NCBI GenBank assembly: GCA_041495205.1
Contig: JBGQCF010000044.1
Location: 1-14,930 of the forward strand
Reading direction: 5' to 3'
Source: JAHFRG01 sp041495205
Lineage (GTDB): Bacteria > Pseudomonadota > Gammaproteobacteria > Burkholderiales > JAHFRG01
Length of the DNA stretch: 14,930 nt
Positions within the stretch are counted from its first letter, which is position 1, and each line of letters begins with the position of its first letter. Made by a program: the position numbers and the translations under genes. Positions 6,468-13,177 of this stretch are shown in pieces. The notes under the pieces are model-generated. The model worked only from the letters and a program-made list of their open reading frames with translations, did not search any database and had not been told where the DNA came from.

Positions 6468-6941
6468 TCACTTGCAATCGGACATTTCGGTGAATCCTTT
6501 AGTAAATCCAATCAGGCTAAGTGTCGCAGAATGCGTCCCTGTCACCGGCCATGTGGGCCAGAATCTAAGCTGAACATTTACCTTCAGCCCGCGTTTAAAC
6601 TCTTCAACGATAATAGCGTAATTTGAATCGAAAGACGCTGTCTTGTCCTGAATGACCTTATCCATGGCAATAAACGCGTCCTTGTCTGCTTTCATGCCGA
6701 TATCCGAAAAACCGGGATCGAGAACCGATGCGGACTTCACTGCCACGGAAGCCCCGTCAACAACAATGTAGAACGTTATGTTCTGATATCCGTCGAATAT
6801 CTCCTTTTTTTCCGATTCCAATATGCACTTTGAAGCCTGTCCTGATGCGCCCTGGACGGGCTTCACTACCCAGTCAGCGGCCGTGGCGCTGCCGCTTCCT
6901 AAAAGAGCGGAAATCAGGAGAATCGTGGTAGTTCGTTTCAT
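6468..6941 (-). CDS. Secreted protein of unknown function, first gene of the sensor/cyclase operon
   Basis: 157 aa. A signal peptide is clear: MKRTTTILLISALLGSGSATA, with an Ala-x-Ala cleavage site after residue 21. The mature protein has exactly two cysteines, Cys39 and Cys156 (second to last), likely a disulfide joining the ends. The strand-rich pattern and the C-terminal 'ATLSLIGFTKGF' are faintly like IalB-type invasion-associated proteins (W...C...LSL-x-GF), but I would not name it on this basis. The gap to the sensor gene is 33 bases. A periplasmic partner or ligand-binding accessory of the sensor is the obvious guess. The Shine-Dalgarno is weak. Confidence 0.75.
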   Translation of the reverse strand: MKRTTTILLISALLGSGSATAADWVVKPVQGASGQASKCILESEKKEIFDGYQNITFYIVVDGASVAVKSASVLDPGFSDIGMKADKDAFIAMDKVIQDKTASFDSNYAIIVEEFKRGLKVNVQLRFWPTWPVTGTHSATLSLIGFTKGFTEMSDCK

Positions 6942-7186
6942 GGCTTCATGCAGATACTTGGAACGGCTGTTGACGCGGGAAACCCGCTGTTTCCATTTTT
7001 CCCAAAAAAAGAATGAATTGCGCTTGAATTGACGTTCCCCTCTTTAGTGCGGGATGGAAGTAAAGTCGAATAATCAAAGATACGACTTTTTAGTCGTTCT
7101 TGTCTAGGCCGTTAATGACCTTGTAAGCTTCCCCGTTTCGTAGACAGGTCGGAAGCAGAGCTTTCCGGCAGGAGGATAAGCGAGGA
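6942..7186. other. Intergenic region with a small palindrome, between the sensor operon and the permease gene
   Basis: No gene is seen. ACGACT-tttt-AGTCGT (7082-7097) is a perfect 6-bp inverted repeat that could be an operator for the sensor operon or a weak terminator of the exporter operon (on the minus strand it is followed by ATCTTTGATT). GCGGG-aaa-CCCGC lies at 6975-6987. The promoter of the operon starting at 6941 must lie here, but no confident -35/-10 pair stands out. Confidence 0.4.
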
Positions 7187-7228
7187 TTACGCTGCCCGCA
7201 GCGCATCCACGATGTTCATGCGCGCGGC
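7182..7228. repeat. Right direct repeat of the sensor/cyclase island (permease 3' end)
   Basis: These 47 bases, covering the last permease codons, the TAA and 5 bases beyond, match 4321-4367 at 42 positions in direct orientation. The intact gene end is on this side. Confidence 0.65.
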
Positions 7229-8353
7229 GCGCGCGGCGGGCAGGAAGCCGCCGGCAAATCCCATTATCAAGGCGAACAGCAGCGATTTGAGAACAATCGC
7301 GGCGTTGAGCTTGAAGCTGAAAGCAAGCTCGGCGAAGGTCTGCCAGTTCATGGTTGAGATGGATAGAAACTGCATAAGCGAAGCAAAACCCAGCCCGATC
7401 ACCCCGCCGATGATTCCCAGAAATAATGACTCCAGCAGGAAGGCGCGCAGGATGTACTGGCGCCGGAAGCCCAGCGCGCGCAGCGTGCCGATTTCGGTGG
7501 TGCGGTTGGCGACCGAGGTGTACATGGTAATCATTGCGCCGATGGTCGCGCCGATTGCGAAAATCACGCTCAGCACGATGCCGAGGATGCTGATGAAGCG
7601 CGAGAGCATTTCCGACTGCTCGGCATAGAATACCGACTCGAGCTTGGCCTCCACGGTGAGCCGCGGGTCGCTTTCCACCGCCTGCTTGAAACTCGTAAAA
7701 TTTTCAGGGTCGCTGAGTTTGACGATGACCGAGGAAAACACCGGGCGGCGGAACGCCTGCATCAACTGCTCGACGTCGCCCCAGATTTCAGAATCAAAGC
7801 CGCTGTTGCCGGCATCCATTACCCCCGCCACCGTCCAATCGCGCAGGCCGAAGCGCAGAGTGCCGCCGATTTGCGCGCCGTTGAAGCGTTCGGCAATGCT
7901 TTTCCCGACAACGATTTCAGACGAGCCGGGACGGAACGTGCGGCCGGCGGCGAGCTTCACCTGCGGGCGGAGCTTCAAGCCGGTTTGCGAAACGCCGCGC
8001 ACGATGACGTTGACCGGGCTGTCGCTGCCGCGCTTGGGCATGGCGACCAGCACGACCATTTCCTTCGAAGCGAGACGCTCGCCGTTTTCTCCAAACGCCA
8101 CTTCGGGGCGCGCTTCGATTATCGCCGCAGACGGACGGTCCACTCCGCTTTGCACTTCGGTTTGCGAGGAGCGGCGGATTACCACCGCGTTATCGTAAGA
8201 ACCGGTTTGCACCAGCGTGACCTTTAATCCTTCGGCAAGCATCAAAACGGTTGCGAACACAAACACCACCAGCGCCATGCCGGCGACGGTGAGCGCGGTG
8301 GTGAGCTTGCGCGTCCACAGGTTGCGCAGCGAATAGGAATAGGGGATGGGCAT
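7187..8353 (-). CDS. FtsX/MacB-type ABC transporter permease (second permease)
   Basis: 388 aa. Membrane segment about 17-40, a periplasmic MacB-like domain (about 45-255, including VRGVSQTGLKLRPQVKLAAGRTF and GSSEIVVGKSIAERF), then three C-terminal membrane segments around 258-283, 306-330 and 355-378. The cytoplasmic loop TTEIGTLRALGFRRQYI is the conserved FtsX coupling segment, and the end PAARAARMNIVDALRAA is canonical. It would pair with the permease at 8686-9843 around the shared ATPase. It is separated from that gene by 332 bases filled with repeats, and its ATG has no good Shine-Dalgarno, so expression may be partly uncoupled. Substrate unknown; the family exports lipids, lipoproteins, peptides or macrolides. 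Confidence 0.92.
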   Translation of the reverse strand: MPIPYSYSLRNLWTRKLTTALTVAGMALVVFVFATVLMLAEGLKVTLVQTGSYDNAVVIRRSSQTEVQSGVDRPSAAIIEARPEVAFGENGERLASKEMVVLVAMPKRGSDSPVNVIVRGVSQTGLKLRPQVKLAAGRTFRPGSSEIVVGKSIAERFNGAQIGGTLRFGLRDWTVAGVMDAGNSGFDSEIWGDVEQLMQAFRRPVFSSVIVKLSDPENFTSFKQAVESDPRLTVEAKLESVFYAEQSEMLSRFISILGIVLSVIFAIGATIGAMITMYTSVANRTTEIGTLRALGFRRQYILRAFLLESLFLGIIGGVIGLGFASLMQFLSISTMNWQTFAELAFSFKLNAAIVLKSLLFALIMGFAGGFLPAARAARMNIVDALRAA

Positions 8354-8408
8354 TTATTTAGTTTTAGCGAAATTAATTTGCAGTTTTAATAGTGAAAATC
8401 TTTAATTC

Positions 8409-8617
8409 GCCGGTGGCAGACCGGCAGCTGGTGACTTTCTTTTGCGTCGCCAAAAGAAAGTCACCAAAGAAAAGGCGCCCCCGGTTCGCTACCCCTTCGG
8501 GGTACCCTGTGCTGCTCGCCCAAGCGGGCGGCTGCGCAACTCGCGCTTCGCGCTCAGACAGTGCTCGCCGACTTCCACCCGCTTGTGCTGCGCTGCTCGG
8601 CAGCTCACAGGGGATTC
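8409..8617 (+). repeat. Dispersed multi-hairpin repeat, copy 2
   Basis: 209 bases. It holds the stem GCCGGT/ACCGGC (8409-8425), the 15-bp hairpin (arms 8430-8444 and 8451-8465), CCCC-TTC-GGGG (8492-8502), GCGC-TTC-GCGC and the terminal GCAGCTCACAGGGGATTC. It differs from the reverse complement of copy 3 at about 11 positions plus one 1-base indel. It lies between the two permease genes of one operon. Confidence 0.92.
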
Positions 8618-8624
8618 AAAAACC

Positions 8625-8649
8625 CCCTCTCCCCCTGCGGGGGAGAGGG
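8625..8649. repeat. Short CCCTC hairpin, member 1
   Basis: CCCTCTCCCCC-tgc-GGGGGAGAGGG: a perfect 11-bp inverted repeat with a 3-base loop, just 3' of repeat copy 2. Related hairpins occur at 10574, 10753 and 11052. There is no T-run on either side, so it is not a standard terminator. Confidence 0.75.
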
Positions 8650-8685
8650 TTGGGGTGAGGGGCAAAGCAAATGAATCTTTAATCA

Positions 8686-9843
8686 TCAGCCGATATTTCT
8701 TAATCCGTCAGCAATCTTTACCCGGCTGGCGCGCCAGGTGGGAAGAATGGCGGCGACCGCGCCGACCAACAATGCCGCTGCGACCTGGACGGCGACAGTC
8801 TGCCACGATACATAGAAAACCTTGAACAGCGCGCCCATGGCGTTGCCGAAAGCGTTAGCGACGGGAAAGGTGCAGGCGATTCCCACCGCGCCGCCAAGAG
8901 CCGCAATTGCCAGCGATTCGCCGAAAATCAGCTTGGCCAGGAACGGCGGCGCAAACCCCAAGGCTTTAAGCGTGGCGTATTCTGCGGCGCGCTCGCGCGC
9001 GGTCATCGCCATGGTGTTGGCCATCACCGCCATGATAATCACGATAATCACGAACGAGACGATCTGGATGGCCACCAGGATCGCCTCGGTCATCGCGACG
9101 AAGCTCAACTGGAATGCTTTTTCGGTTTCGGTGAGCGTCTCAGCGAGCGAGTTTTTGAAAGTGTTATCGATTTCCTGCGACACTTCAGCGGCGTGCTCGG
9201 GATGAGTAAGCCCCACGATGTATACGCCGACGTAGTTGGCGCGGCGGGGAACAGTGCGTTTCAGGGTTTCATTCAGGTAATCCCAATGGAAGAAAAATTG
9301 CGAGGTGTCGGTTTTCTTTTCCGCGCCGTGGTAGATGCCGCGGATGGTGAAGCTCCAGTTGCCGGGGAATATCGTGCCGCGCAGCGGCACCACGTCGCCG
9401 ACTTTCCAGCCGAACTGGTCGGCGAGCTTCTTGCCGATGATGGCGCTTTTGCGGTCGAGAAGAAAAGCTTTTTTTTCCTCTTCCGGCAAAATGTATTCAG
9501 GATAAAGATCGAGGTAAGTCGGGGCTTCAATGGCAAACTGCGGGAAAAAATTCTTTTCCCTGATGTATACGCCGCCGAACCAGTTGGCATGCGAGACGCC
9601 GGCCACGCCCGGAATCTTGCGGATTTTCTCCTGGTAGGTGAGAGGCAGCTGAAACACCAGCGAAATGGCATTGCGGGTAATCAGCCGCGCCGCCGAAGTG
9701 CTTTCAGCGCCCGCGTACCAGGCGTTGACCACCGTGCGCAAAAGGCCGAATGCCAGTATCGCCACAACGATTCCCAGCAGCGTGAGGCCGGTGCGCAGTT
9801 TGTGGCGCAGCGCATTTCGAATGACGAGCTTGAGCAGATACAT
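8686..9843 (-). CDS. FtsX/MacB-type ABC transporter permease (first permease)
   Basis: 385 aa. Membrane segment about 18-40, a periplasmic domain (about 45-260) with GVAGVSHANWFGGVYI and RKSAIIGKKLADQFGWKVGD, then membrane segments about 261-287, 308-333 and 347-370. The coupling loop RERAAEYATLKALGFAPPFL and the ending LPTWRASRVKIADGLRNIG are typical. Its ATG overlaps the ATPase stop (TAATG), so translation is coupled. It is clearly different in sequence from the second permease, which indicates a heterodimeric channel rather than a recent duplication. Confidence 0.92.
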   Translation of the reverse strand: MYLLKLVIRNALRHKLRTGLTLLGIVVAILAFGLLRTVVNAWYAGAESTSAARLITRNAISLVFQLPLTYQEKIRKIPGVAGVSHANWFGGVYIREKNFFPQFAIEAPTYLDLYPEYILPEEEKKAFLLDRKSAIIGKKLADQFGWKVGDVVPLRGTIFPGNWSFTIRGIYHGAEKKTDTSQFFFHWDYLNETLKRTVPRRANYVGVYIVGLTHPEHAAEVSQEIDNTFKNSLAETLTETEKAFQLSFVAMTEAILVAIQIVSFVIIVIIMAVMANTMAMTARERAAEYATLKALGFAPPFLAKLIFGESLAIAALGGAVGIACTFPVANAFGNAMGALFKVFYVSWQTVAVQVAAALLVGAVAAILPTWRASRVKIADGLRNIG

Positions 9844-10538
9844 TACGTTAACACTTTAGTTGCGTCGAGCACGCCTTTGTCCAGATGGCGAATGATACGC
9901 GCGCTTTGCGCGGCATGCGGGTCGTGAGTGACCAGGATGATGGTTTTGCCGAGTTCACGATTCAGCCGCCTGAGCAAATTCAAGATATCGTCCGCCGAGA
10001 CGCGGTCCAAATCGCCGGTGGGCTCATCCGCCACCAGAATCGTCGGATCGCTGACCACCGCGCGCGCAATCGCCACGCGCTGCTGCTCACCGCCGGAGAG
10101 CTCGGAAGGATAATGGCGCATGCGGTCGCTCAATCCCATCATTGAAAGCGCGGTTTCCACGTGCTGTTTTCTCTGCTTGCCGGAGAGACGGGTGAGCAGA
10201 AGTGGCAGCTCGACGTTTTCGAATGCGGTGAGCACCGGGATTAAATTGTAGAACTGAAAAACAAAACCAACATTGGCGGCGCGCCAATCCGCAAGCTGCG
10301 ATTCGGACAAGGCCGTGATATCCACGCCGCCGATGCGTATTTCCCCGCGGTCGGGCTTGTCTATTCCGGCAATCAGGTTGAGGAGCGTGCTTTTGCCCGA
10401 GCCGCTGGGCCCCATCAGCGCCAGGAATTCGCCTTTGGGAATATCAAAGCTGATATCGTTGAGCACCGGCAGGATCTGCTCGCCGCGGCGGTAGGATTTG
10501 CTGATACCCCTGATTTCAACAATATTTTGAGCTTCCAT
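9843..10538 (-). CDS. ABC transporter ATPase, LolD/MacB family
   Basis: 231 aa from the ATG at 10536-10538. Walker A GPSGSGKST (43-51), Q-loop Gln95 (FVFQFYNL), signature LSGGEQQR (147-154), Walker B ILVADEP (167-173) with Glu172, D-loop GDLD (175-178), and H-loop His205 are all intact. The frame stays open upstream to a GTG at 10568, which would add 10 residues. That codon lies in a CCCTC-type repeat, whereas the ATG has AAAGG upstream and matches the family N-terminus. It powers the two FtsX-type permeases; its stop overlaps the next ATG. The 547 bases between it and the membrane fusion protein gene are filled mostly with repeats. Confidence 0.95.
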   Translation of the reverse strand: MEAQNIVEIRGISKSYRRGEQILPVLNDISFDIPKGEFLALMGPSGSGKSTLLNLIAGIDKPDRGEIRIGGVDITALSESQLADWRAANVGFVFQFYNLIPVLTAFENVELPLLLTRLSGKQRKQHVETALSMMGLSDRMRHYPSELSGGEQQRVAIARAVVSDPTILVADEPTGDLDRVSADDILNLLRRLNRELGKTIILVTHDPHAAQSARIIRHLDKGVLDATKVLT

Positions 10539-10573
10539 AAGATACTTATTTACCTTTGTTCCCCTCACCCATG

Positions 10574-10596
10574 CCCTCTCCCCGGAGGGGCGAGGG
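10574..10596. repeat. Short CCCTC hairpin, member 2
   Basis: CCCTCTCCCC-gga-GGGGCGAGGG: 10-bp arms with a single T/C mismatch. The arms are identical to member 4 at 11052-11074. It lies in the leader of the ATPase gene. Confidence 0.65.
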
Positions 10597-10630
10597 TAAA
10601 AATCTAAGCCGGACGGGAGAGATGGAAAAG

Positions 10631-10735
10631 GTGTGGCAATGAAAATAACCTTTGCTCTCCAAGCTCGGCAACAAGATTATTAAAGTGTGGAAATGCAAGA
10701 AATCATCCGTCTCTAAGCTCGAGAGTGAGATTATT
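10631..10735. repeat. Two tandem imperfect 51-base units (period 54)
   Basis: Units 10631-10681 and 10685-10735 both begin GTGTGG, carry TCTC-(C/T)-AAGCTCG in the middle and end AGATTATT. I count 36 of 51 identical positions without gaps. No protein is encoded. They lie upstream of the ATPase gene and downstream of the fusion-protein gene. Confidence 0.6.
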
Positions 10736-10752
10736 TAGCCCTATGTTTCTTT

Positions 10753-10777
10753 CCCTCTCCCCGCATAGGGAGTGGGG
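10753..10777. repeat. Short CCCTC hairpin, member 3 (degenerate)
   Basis: CCCTCTCCCC followed by GCAT and AGGGAGTGGGG: same left arm as the other members, with an imperfect right arm. It lies just outside repeat copy 3. Confidence 0.5.
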
Positions 10778-10784
10778 TTTGTTT

Positions 10785-10992
10785 GAATCCCCTGTGAGCT
10801 GCCGAGCAGCGCAGCGCAAGCGGGGGAAGTCGGCGAGCACTGTATGAGCGCATAGCGCGAGTTGCGCAGCCGCCCGTTTGGGCGAGCAGCACAGGGAACC
10901 CCGAAGGGGCAGCGAACCGGGGGCGCGTTTTCTTTGGTGACTTTCTTTTGGCGACGCAAAAGAAAGTCACCAGCCGCCGGGCTGCCCCCGGC
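10785..10992 (-). repeat. Dispersed multi-hairpin repeat, copy 3 (inverted)
   Basis: 208 bases, the reverse complement of copy 2 with about 94% identity by hand alignment. The 15-bp hairpin (arms 10936-10950 and 10957-10971) is unchanged. The terminal stem reads GCCGGG/CCCGGC (10976-10992), where copies 1 and 2 have GCCGGT/ACCGGC: a two-sided change that keeps the pair. It lies between the fusion-protein and ATPase genes. Confidence 0.92.
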
Positions 10993-11051
10993 GAATTTAA
11001 GATTTCTCTTCCCCTCACTCCCTCTTTGGCGTTGCTCAGTACAGGCTCTGG

Positions 11052-11074
11052 CCCTCTCCCCAAAGGGGCGAGGG
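11052..11074. repeat. Short CCCTC hairpin, member 4
   Basis: CCCTCTCCCC-aaa-GGGGCGAGGG, with the same arms as member 2 and a different loop. It lies 11 bases beyond the stop of the membrane fusion protein gene on the minus strand, so it may protect or end that transcript. Confidence 0.65.
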
Positions 11075-11085
11075 GGAAATGAAAT

Positions 11086-12318
11086 TTATTTGGTTGCGAG
11101 CCTGACCGAAGATCCGTCGGCGAGTTTCGCGGAAGGCTTCAACACCACCTTGTCGCCGAATTGCAGGCCTTGCTTCACTTCCACCATGTCGCCGATGCGG
11201 CTGCCGGTCTCGACCGGAACCTGGTGCGCTTTGCCGTCGCGAATGACATACGCCACGGTCTTGCCCGCGCGCTCGGTGAGCGCTTCAGGATTCACCACGG
11301 TGCGCGGTTTTTGCTGGTCGGCAGTCAGCTCCCGGTTGAGAAATGTCACTTTGGCGCTCATCTCCGGAAGAATGCGCGGATCGGGATCGAGAAAGCGCAC
11401 CTTGGTAATCACCGTCGCTTTAGCGCGGTCCACCGTCGGAACGATGCGGCTTACCACGCCGCGAAAACGCATGTCGGGCAGCGCGTCGAGCTGGATTTCG
11501 CAAGGCTGTTCAACCTGGACTTTTTGCAGGTTGGATTCGGACACGTCCGCTTCCACTTCCAATGTAGACATATCAGCCATGGTCACCACCGCGCCTTTGG
11601 TATCCAGCGCCGAGGAGAACGGGGTTACTACATCACCCACATCCGCGGTTTTTGACAAAATCACGCCGTCAAACGGCGCGCGGATCAATGTGTATTCGAG
11701 CGCGACCTGCGCCGCCCTGAAGCTTGCTTCTGCGGCGTTGATTGCCGCTTTGAGGCTGCTCAGCGCAGCGGCCGCCTTGTCAAAACGCGCCTGCGCCGAG
11801 TCAACACTGGCCGGCGAGACGAAATTCTGCGCGAGCAATTCCTGCGCGCGCTTGAGCTGCCGCGCGGCGTCGCGGTATTCCGCTTCACCCTGTTGCAGAT
11901 TGGCTTTCGCCACATTGACCCCGGCCGCGGCATTTTCCATGTTAGCCGTCATGTCGCGGTTTTCCAGCCGCGCGATGATATCGCCCTGTTTCACGCGGCT
12001 GCCTTCAGCGACCCCAAGCCATTCCAGTCTTCCGGTGGCTTTGGAAGCGACCGCAGCCTTGCGCTGCGCCACGACGTAGCCGGTGGCGTTGAGCATCGCA
12101 AATTGCTGGGAGGGATAAGCGCTGGTAACCTGAGTCTGCTCGACTTCAAGCGGCGCCGTGTAGAAATAAAAAAGCGCTGCGCCGGCAGCGAGGGCGAGAG
12201 CGATAATGATAAGCAGCGCGCGCCGTATTTTGTTTCTCGCCGCAACAGGCCCGCTTGCCGCGCCGTCGCGGCTGATTTTCAGCTTGGCCAAATCTTCTTC
12301 GGGCACGGCGCTTTTCAT
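11086..12318 (-). CDS. Membrane fusion protein (HlyD/MacA/AcrA family)
   Basis: 410 aa. A short cytoplasmic N-terminus, one membrane anchor (about 33-54), a split lipoyl domain (YVVAQRKAAVASKATGRLEWLGVAEGSRVKQGDIIARL and LIRAPFDGVILSKTADVGDVV), a helical hairpin between them (about 118-205, Ala/Gln/Glu-rich, with LLAQNFVSPASVD at the turn), then the beta-barrel and membrane-proximal domains (VVNPEALTERAGKTVAYVI, QGLQFGDKVVLKP). It links the inner-membrane ABC pump to an outer-membrane channel, which is not encoded here. Its ATG overlaps the Nudix stop (ATGA), so the two are co-translated. Confidence 0.94.
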   Translation of the reverse strand: MKSAVPEEDLAKLKISRDGAASGPVAARNKIRRALLIIIALALAAGAALFYFYTAPLEVEQTQVTSAYPSQQFAMLNATGYVVAQRKAAVASKATGRLEWLGVAEGSRVKQGDIIARLENRDMTANMENAAAGVNVAKANLQQGEAEYRDAARQLKRAQELLAQNFVSPASVDSAQARFDKAAAALSSLKAAINAAEASFRAAQVALEYTLIRAPFDGVILSKTADVGDVVTPFSSALDTKGAVVTMADMSTLEVEADVSESNLQKVQVEQPCEIQLDALPDMRFRGVVSRIVPTVDRAKATVITKVRFLDPDPRILPEMSAKVTFLNRELTADQQKPRTVVNPEALTERAGKTVAYVIRDGKAHQVPVETGSRIGDMVEVKQGLQFGDKVVLKPSAKLADGSSVRLATK

Positions 12319-12908
12319 ATGCGATGCGAAAGTCTGGTGGCTTGGGCAAGTTCGTTGCTTGCCTGATTACTTGCTTGGGGCGGCAGGATGTCGCCGATGT
12401 GAAAGCTGAAAGCGCCGCTGCGGCGGTCGTTGAAATAAGCTTTCAGCGTTTCGCGAATGGTGCGGAAGGCCAGCTCATCCCACGGGATTTGCCGCTCCTC
12501 AAACAACCGCACCTCGAGGCTTTCGGCTCCGGGTTGGTAATTCAAATCGAGCAGCCGGCCGCGAAACAGGAGATACACCTGATTGATGTGCGGAATATTA
12601 TAAAGCGCGTACAACATGCCGATTTCCACCCGCGCGTGAGCTTCTTCCAGAGTTTCGCGCACCGCGCCCTCGATGGTGGTCTCTTGATTTTCCAGAAATC
12701 CCGCTGGCAGAGTCCACAGGCCGTGGCGCGGCTCAATGGCGCGCCGGCACATGAGGATTTTGCCTTCCCATTCAGGGATGCAGCCCACCACGATTTTGGG
12801 GTTCTGGTAATGGATGGTGGCGCAGGCATCGCACACGTGGCGCGGTAAGGTGTCGCCGGGAGGAATGAGCGAGCGCACGGGTGACCCGCAGTTGCTGCAG
12901 TATTTCAT
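12315..12908 (-). CDS. Nudix hydrolase with N-terminal zinc ribbon
   Basis: 197 aa. The zinc ribbon is formed by Cys4, Cys7, Cys26 and Cys29 (Nudix_N_2-like). The Nudix box starts at Gly70: G-x5-E76-x7-R84-E85-T-L-E88-E89. The metal-binding REx2EE core is intact, though the usual final Gly is His91. The family hydrolyses nucleoside diphosphates linked to another group, such as ADP-ribose or NADH; the substrate here is not predictable. It overlaps the fusion-protein gene by 4 bases and is the first gene of the transcript. AGGAA lies 5 bases before ATG. The Gln/Asn/Ala-rich C-terminal tail (about 175-197) looks disordered. Confidence 0.92.
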   Translation of the reverse strand: MKYCSNCGSPVRSLIPPGDTLPRHVCDACATIHYQNPKIVVGCIPEWEGKILMCRRAIEPRHGLWTLPAGFLENQETTIEGAVRETLEEAHARVEIGMLYALYNIPHINQVYLLFRGRLLDLNYQPGAESLEVRLFEERQIPWDELAFRTIRETLKAYFNDRRSGAFSFHIGDILPPQASNQASNELAQATRLSHRI

Positions 12909-12928
12909 GTTCGTTCCTGATTGCTCTT

Positions 12929-12934
12929 ATTATA
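12929..12934 (-). promoter_or_regulatory. -10 element of the Nudix/ABC exporter operon
   Basis: On the minus strand, TATAAT is a perfect -10 match, preceded by TTGCGG. Transcription would start near 12922, giving a ~14-base leader with AGGAA. No good -35 is seen 16-19 bases upstream, so an activator or another form of recognition may be needed. Confidence 0.5.
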
Positions 12935-12990
12935 CCGCAAGCCGCCGCGCTCCCTGCAGCGAGGGAGAAAATTGGGCAGTGTTTCAGTTT

Positions 12991-13025
12991 GAACTGCTGC
13001 TATCGACCCAAAGCGGTCATTTCCG
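12991..13025. repeat. Possible dispersed intergenic repeat fragment
   Basis: The phrase CTGCTATCGACCCAAAGCGG resembles an intergenic repeat I remember from many proteobacterial genomes. It is present once here, so the window itself gives no support. It immediately precedes the tRNA-like remnant. Confidence 0.2.
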
Positions 13026-13027
13026 CT

Positions 13028-13071
13028 GACTGTTAATCCGGGTTCTTGGTTCAAGCCCTGATCGGGAGCCA
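13028..13071 (+). pseudogene. tRNA-Asn 3'-half-like remnant
   Basis: GACTGTTAATCCG (13028-13040) is the anticodon-arm sequence of bacterial tRNA-Asn, with GTT as anticodon. It is followed at about the right distance by a T-loop (GGTTCAAGCCC, 13048-13058) and an acceptor-like end GGGAGCCA (13064-13071) including CCA. The 5' half (acceptor and D-arm) is absent, two T-stem pairs are broken and the variable region is short, so it cannot be a working tRNA. Such 3' fragments are left where an element integrates at a tRNA 3' end. Confidence 0.45.
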
Positions 13072-13177
13072 ACCGTTATCATTTGACCTGGGCCCTGGCG
13101 TTCTTGCCCCTTTTCCCTGTGTTGGAGTAGCCTATGCTGTATGTATCCGTAGCCCCCGTGTTATATAGGTTGTATGC

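Noticed and set aside
7065..7080. Second FNR-like site upstream of the sensor operon (TTGAT read on the minus strand)
   Set aside because: Only one half-site is present; the other half does not match ATCAA at the required spacing.
7152..7167. Imperfect hairpin GGAAGC-aga-GCTTTCC as exporter terminator
   Set aside because: It has a bulge in the stem and no T-run on the minus strand.
8392..8825. Open frames with LVTFFCVAKRKSPKK and similar in the repeat copies (also 3903-4250, 10731-11063 and the first part of 10862-12079)
   Set aside because: They follow the hairpin repeat in any copy and either strand, have no ribosome sites and shift frame between copies. They are by-products of a nucleotide-level repeat.
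10539..10568. Upstream GTG start for the ABC ATPase
   Set aside because: It would place the start in a repeat, adding residues absent in the family; the ATG at 10538 is preferred, though not proven.
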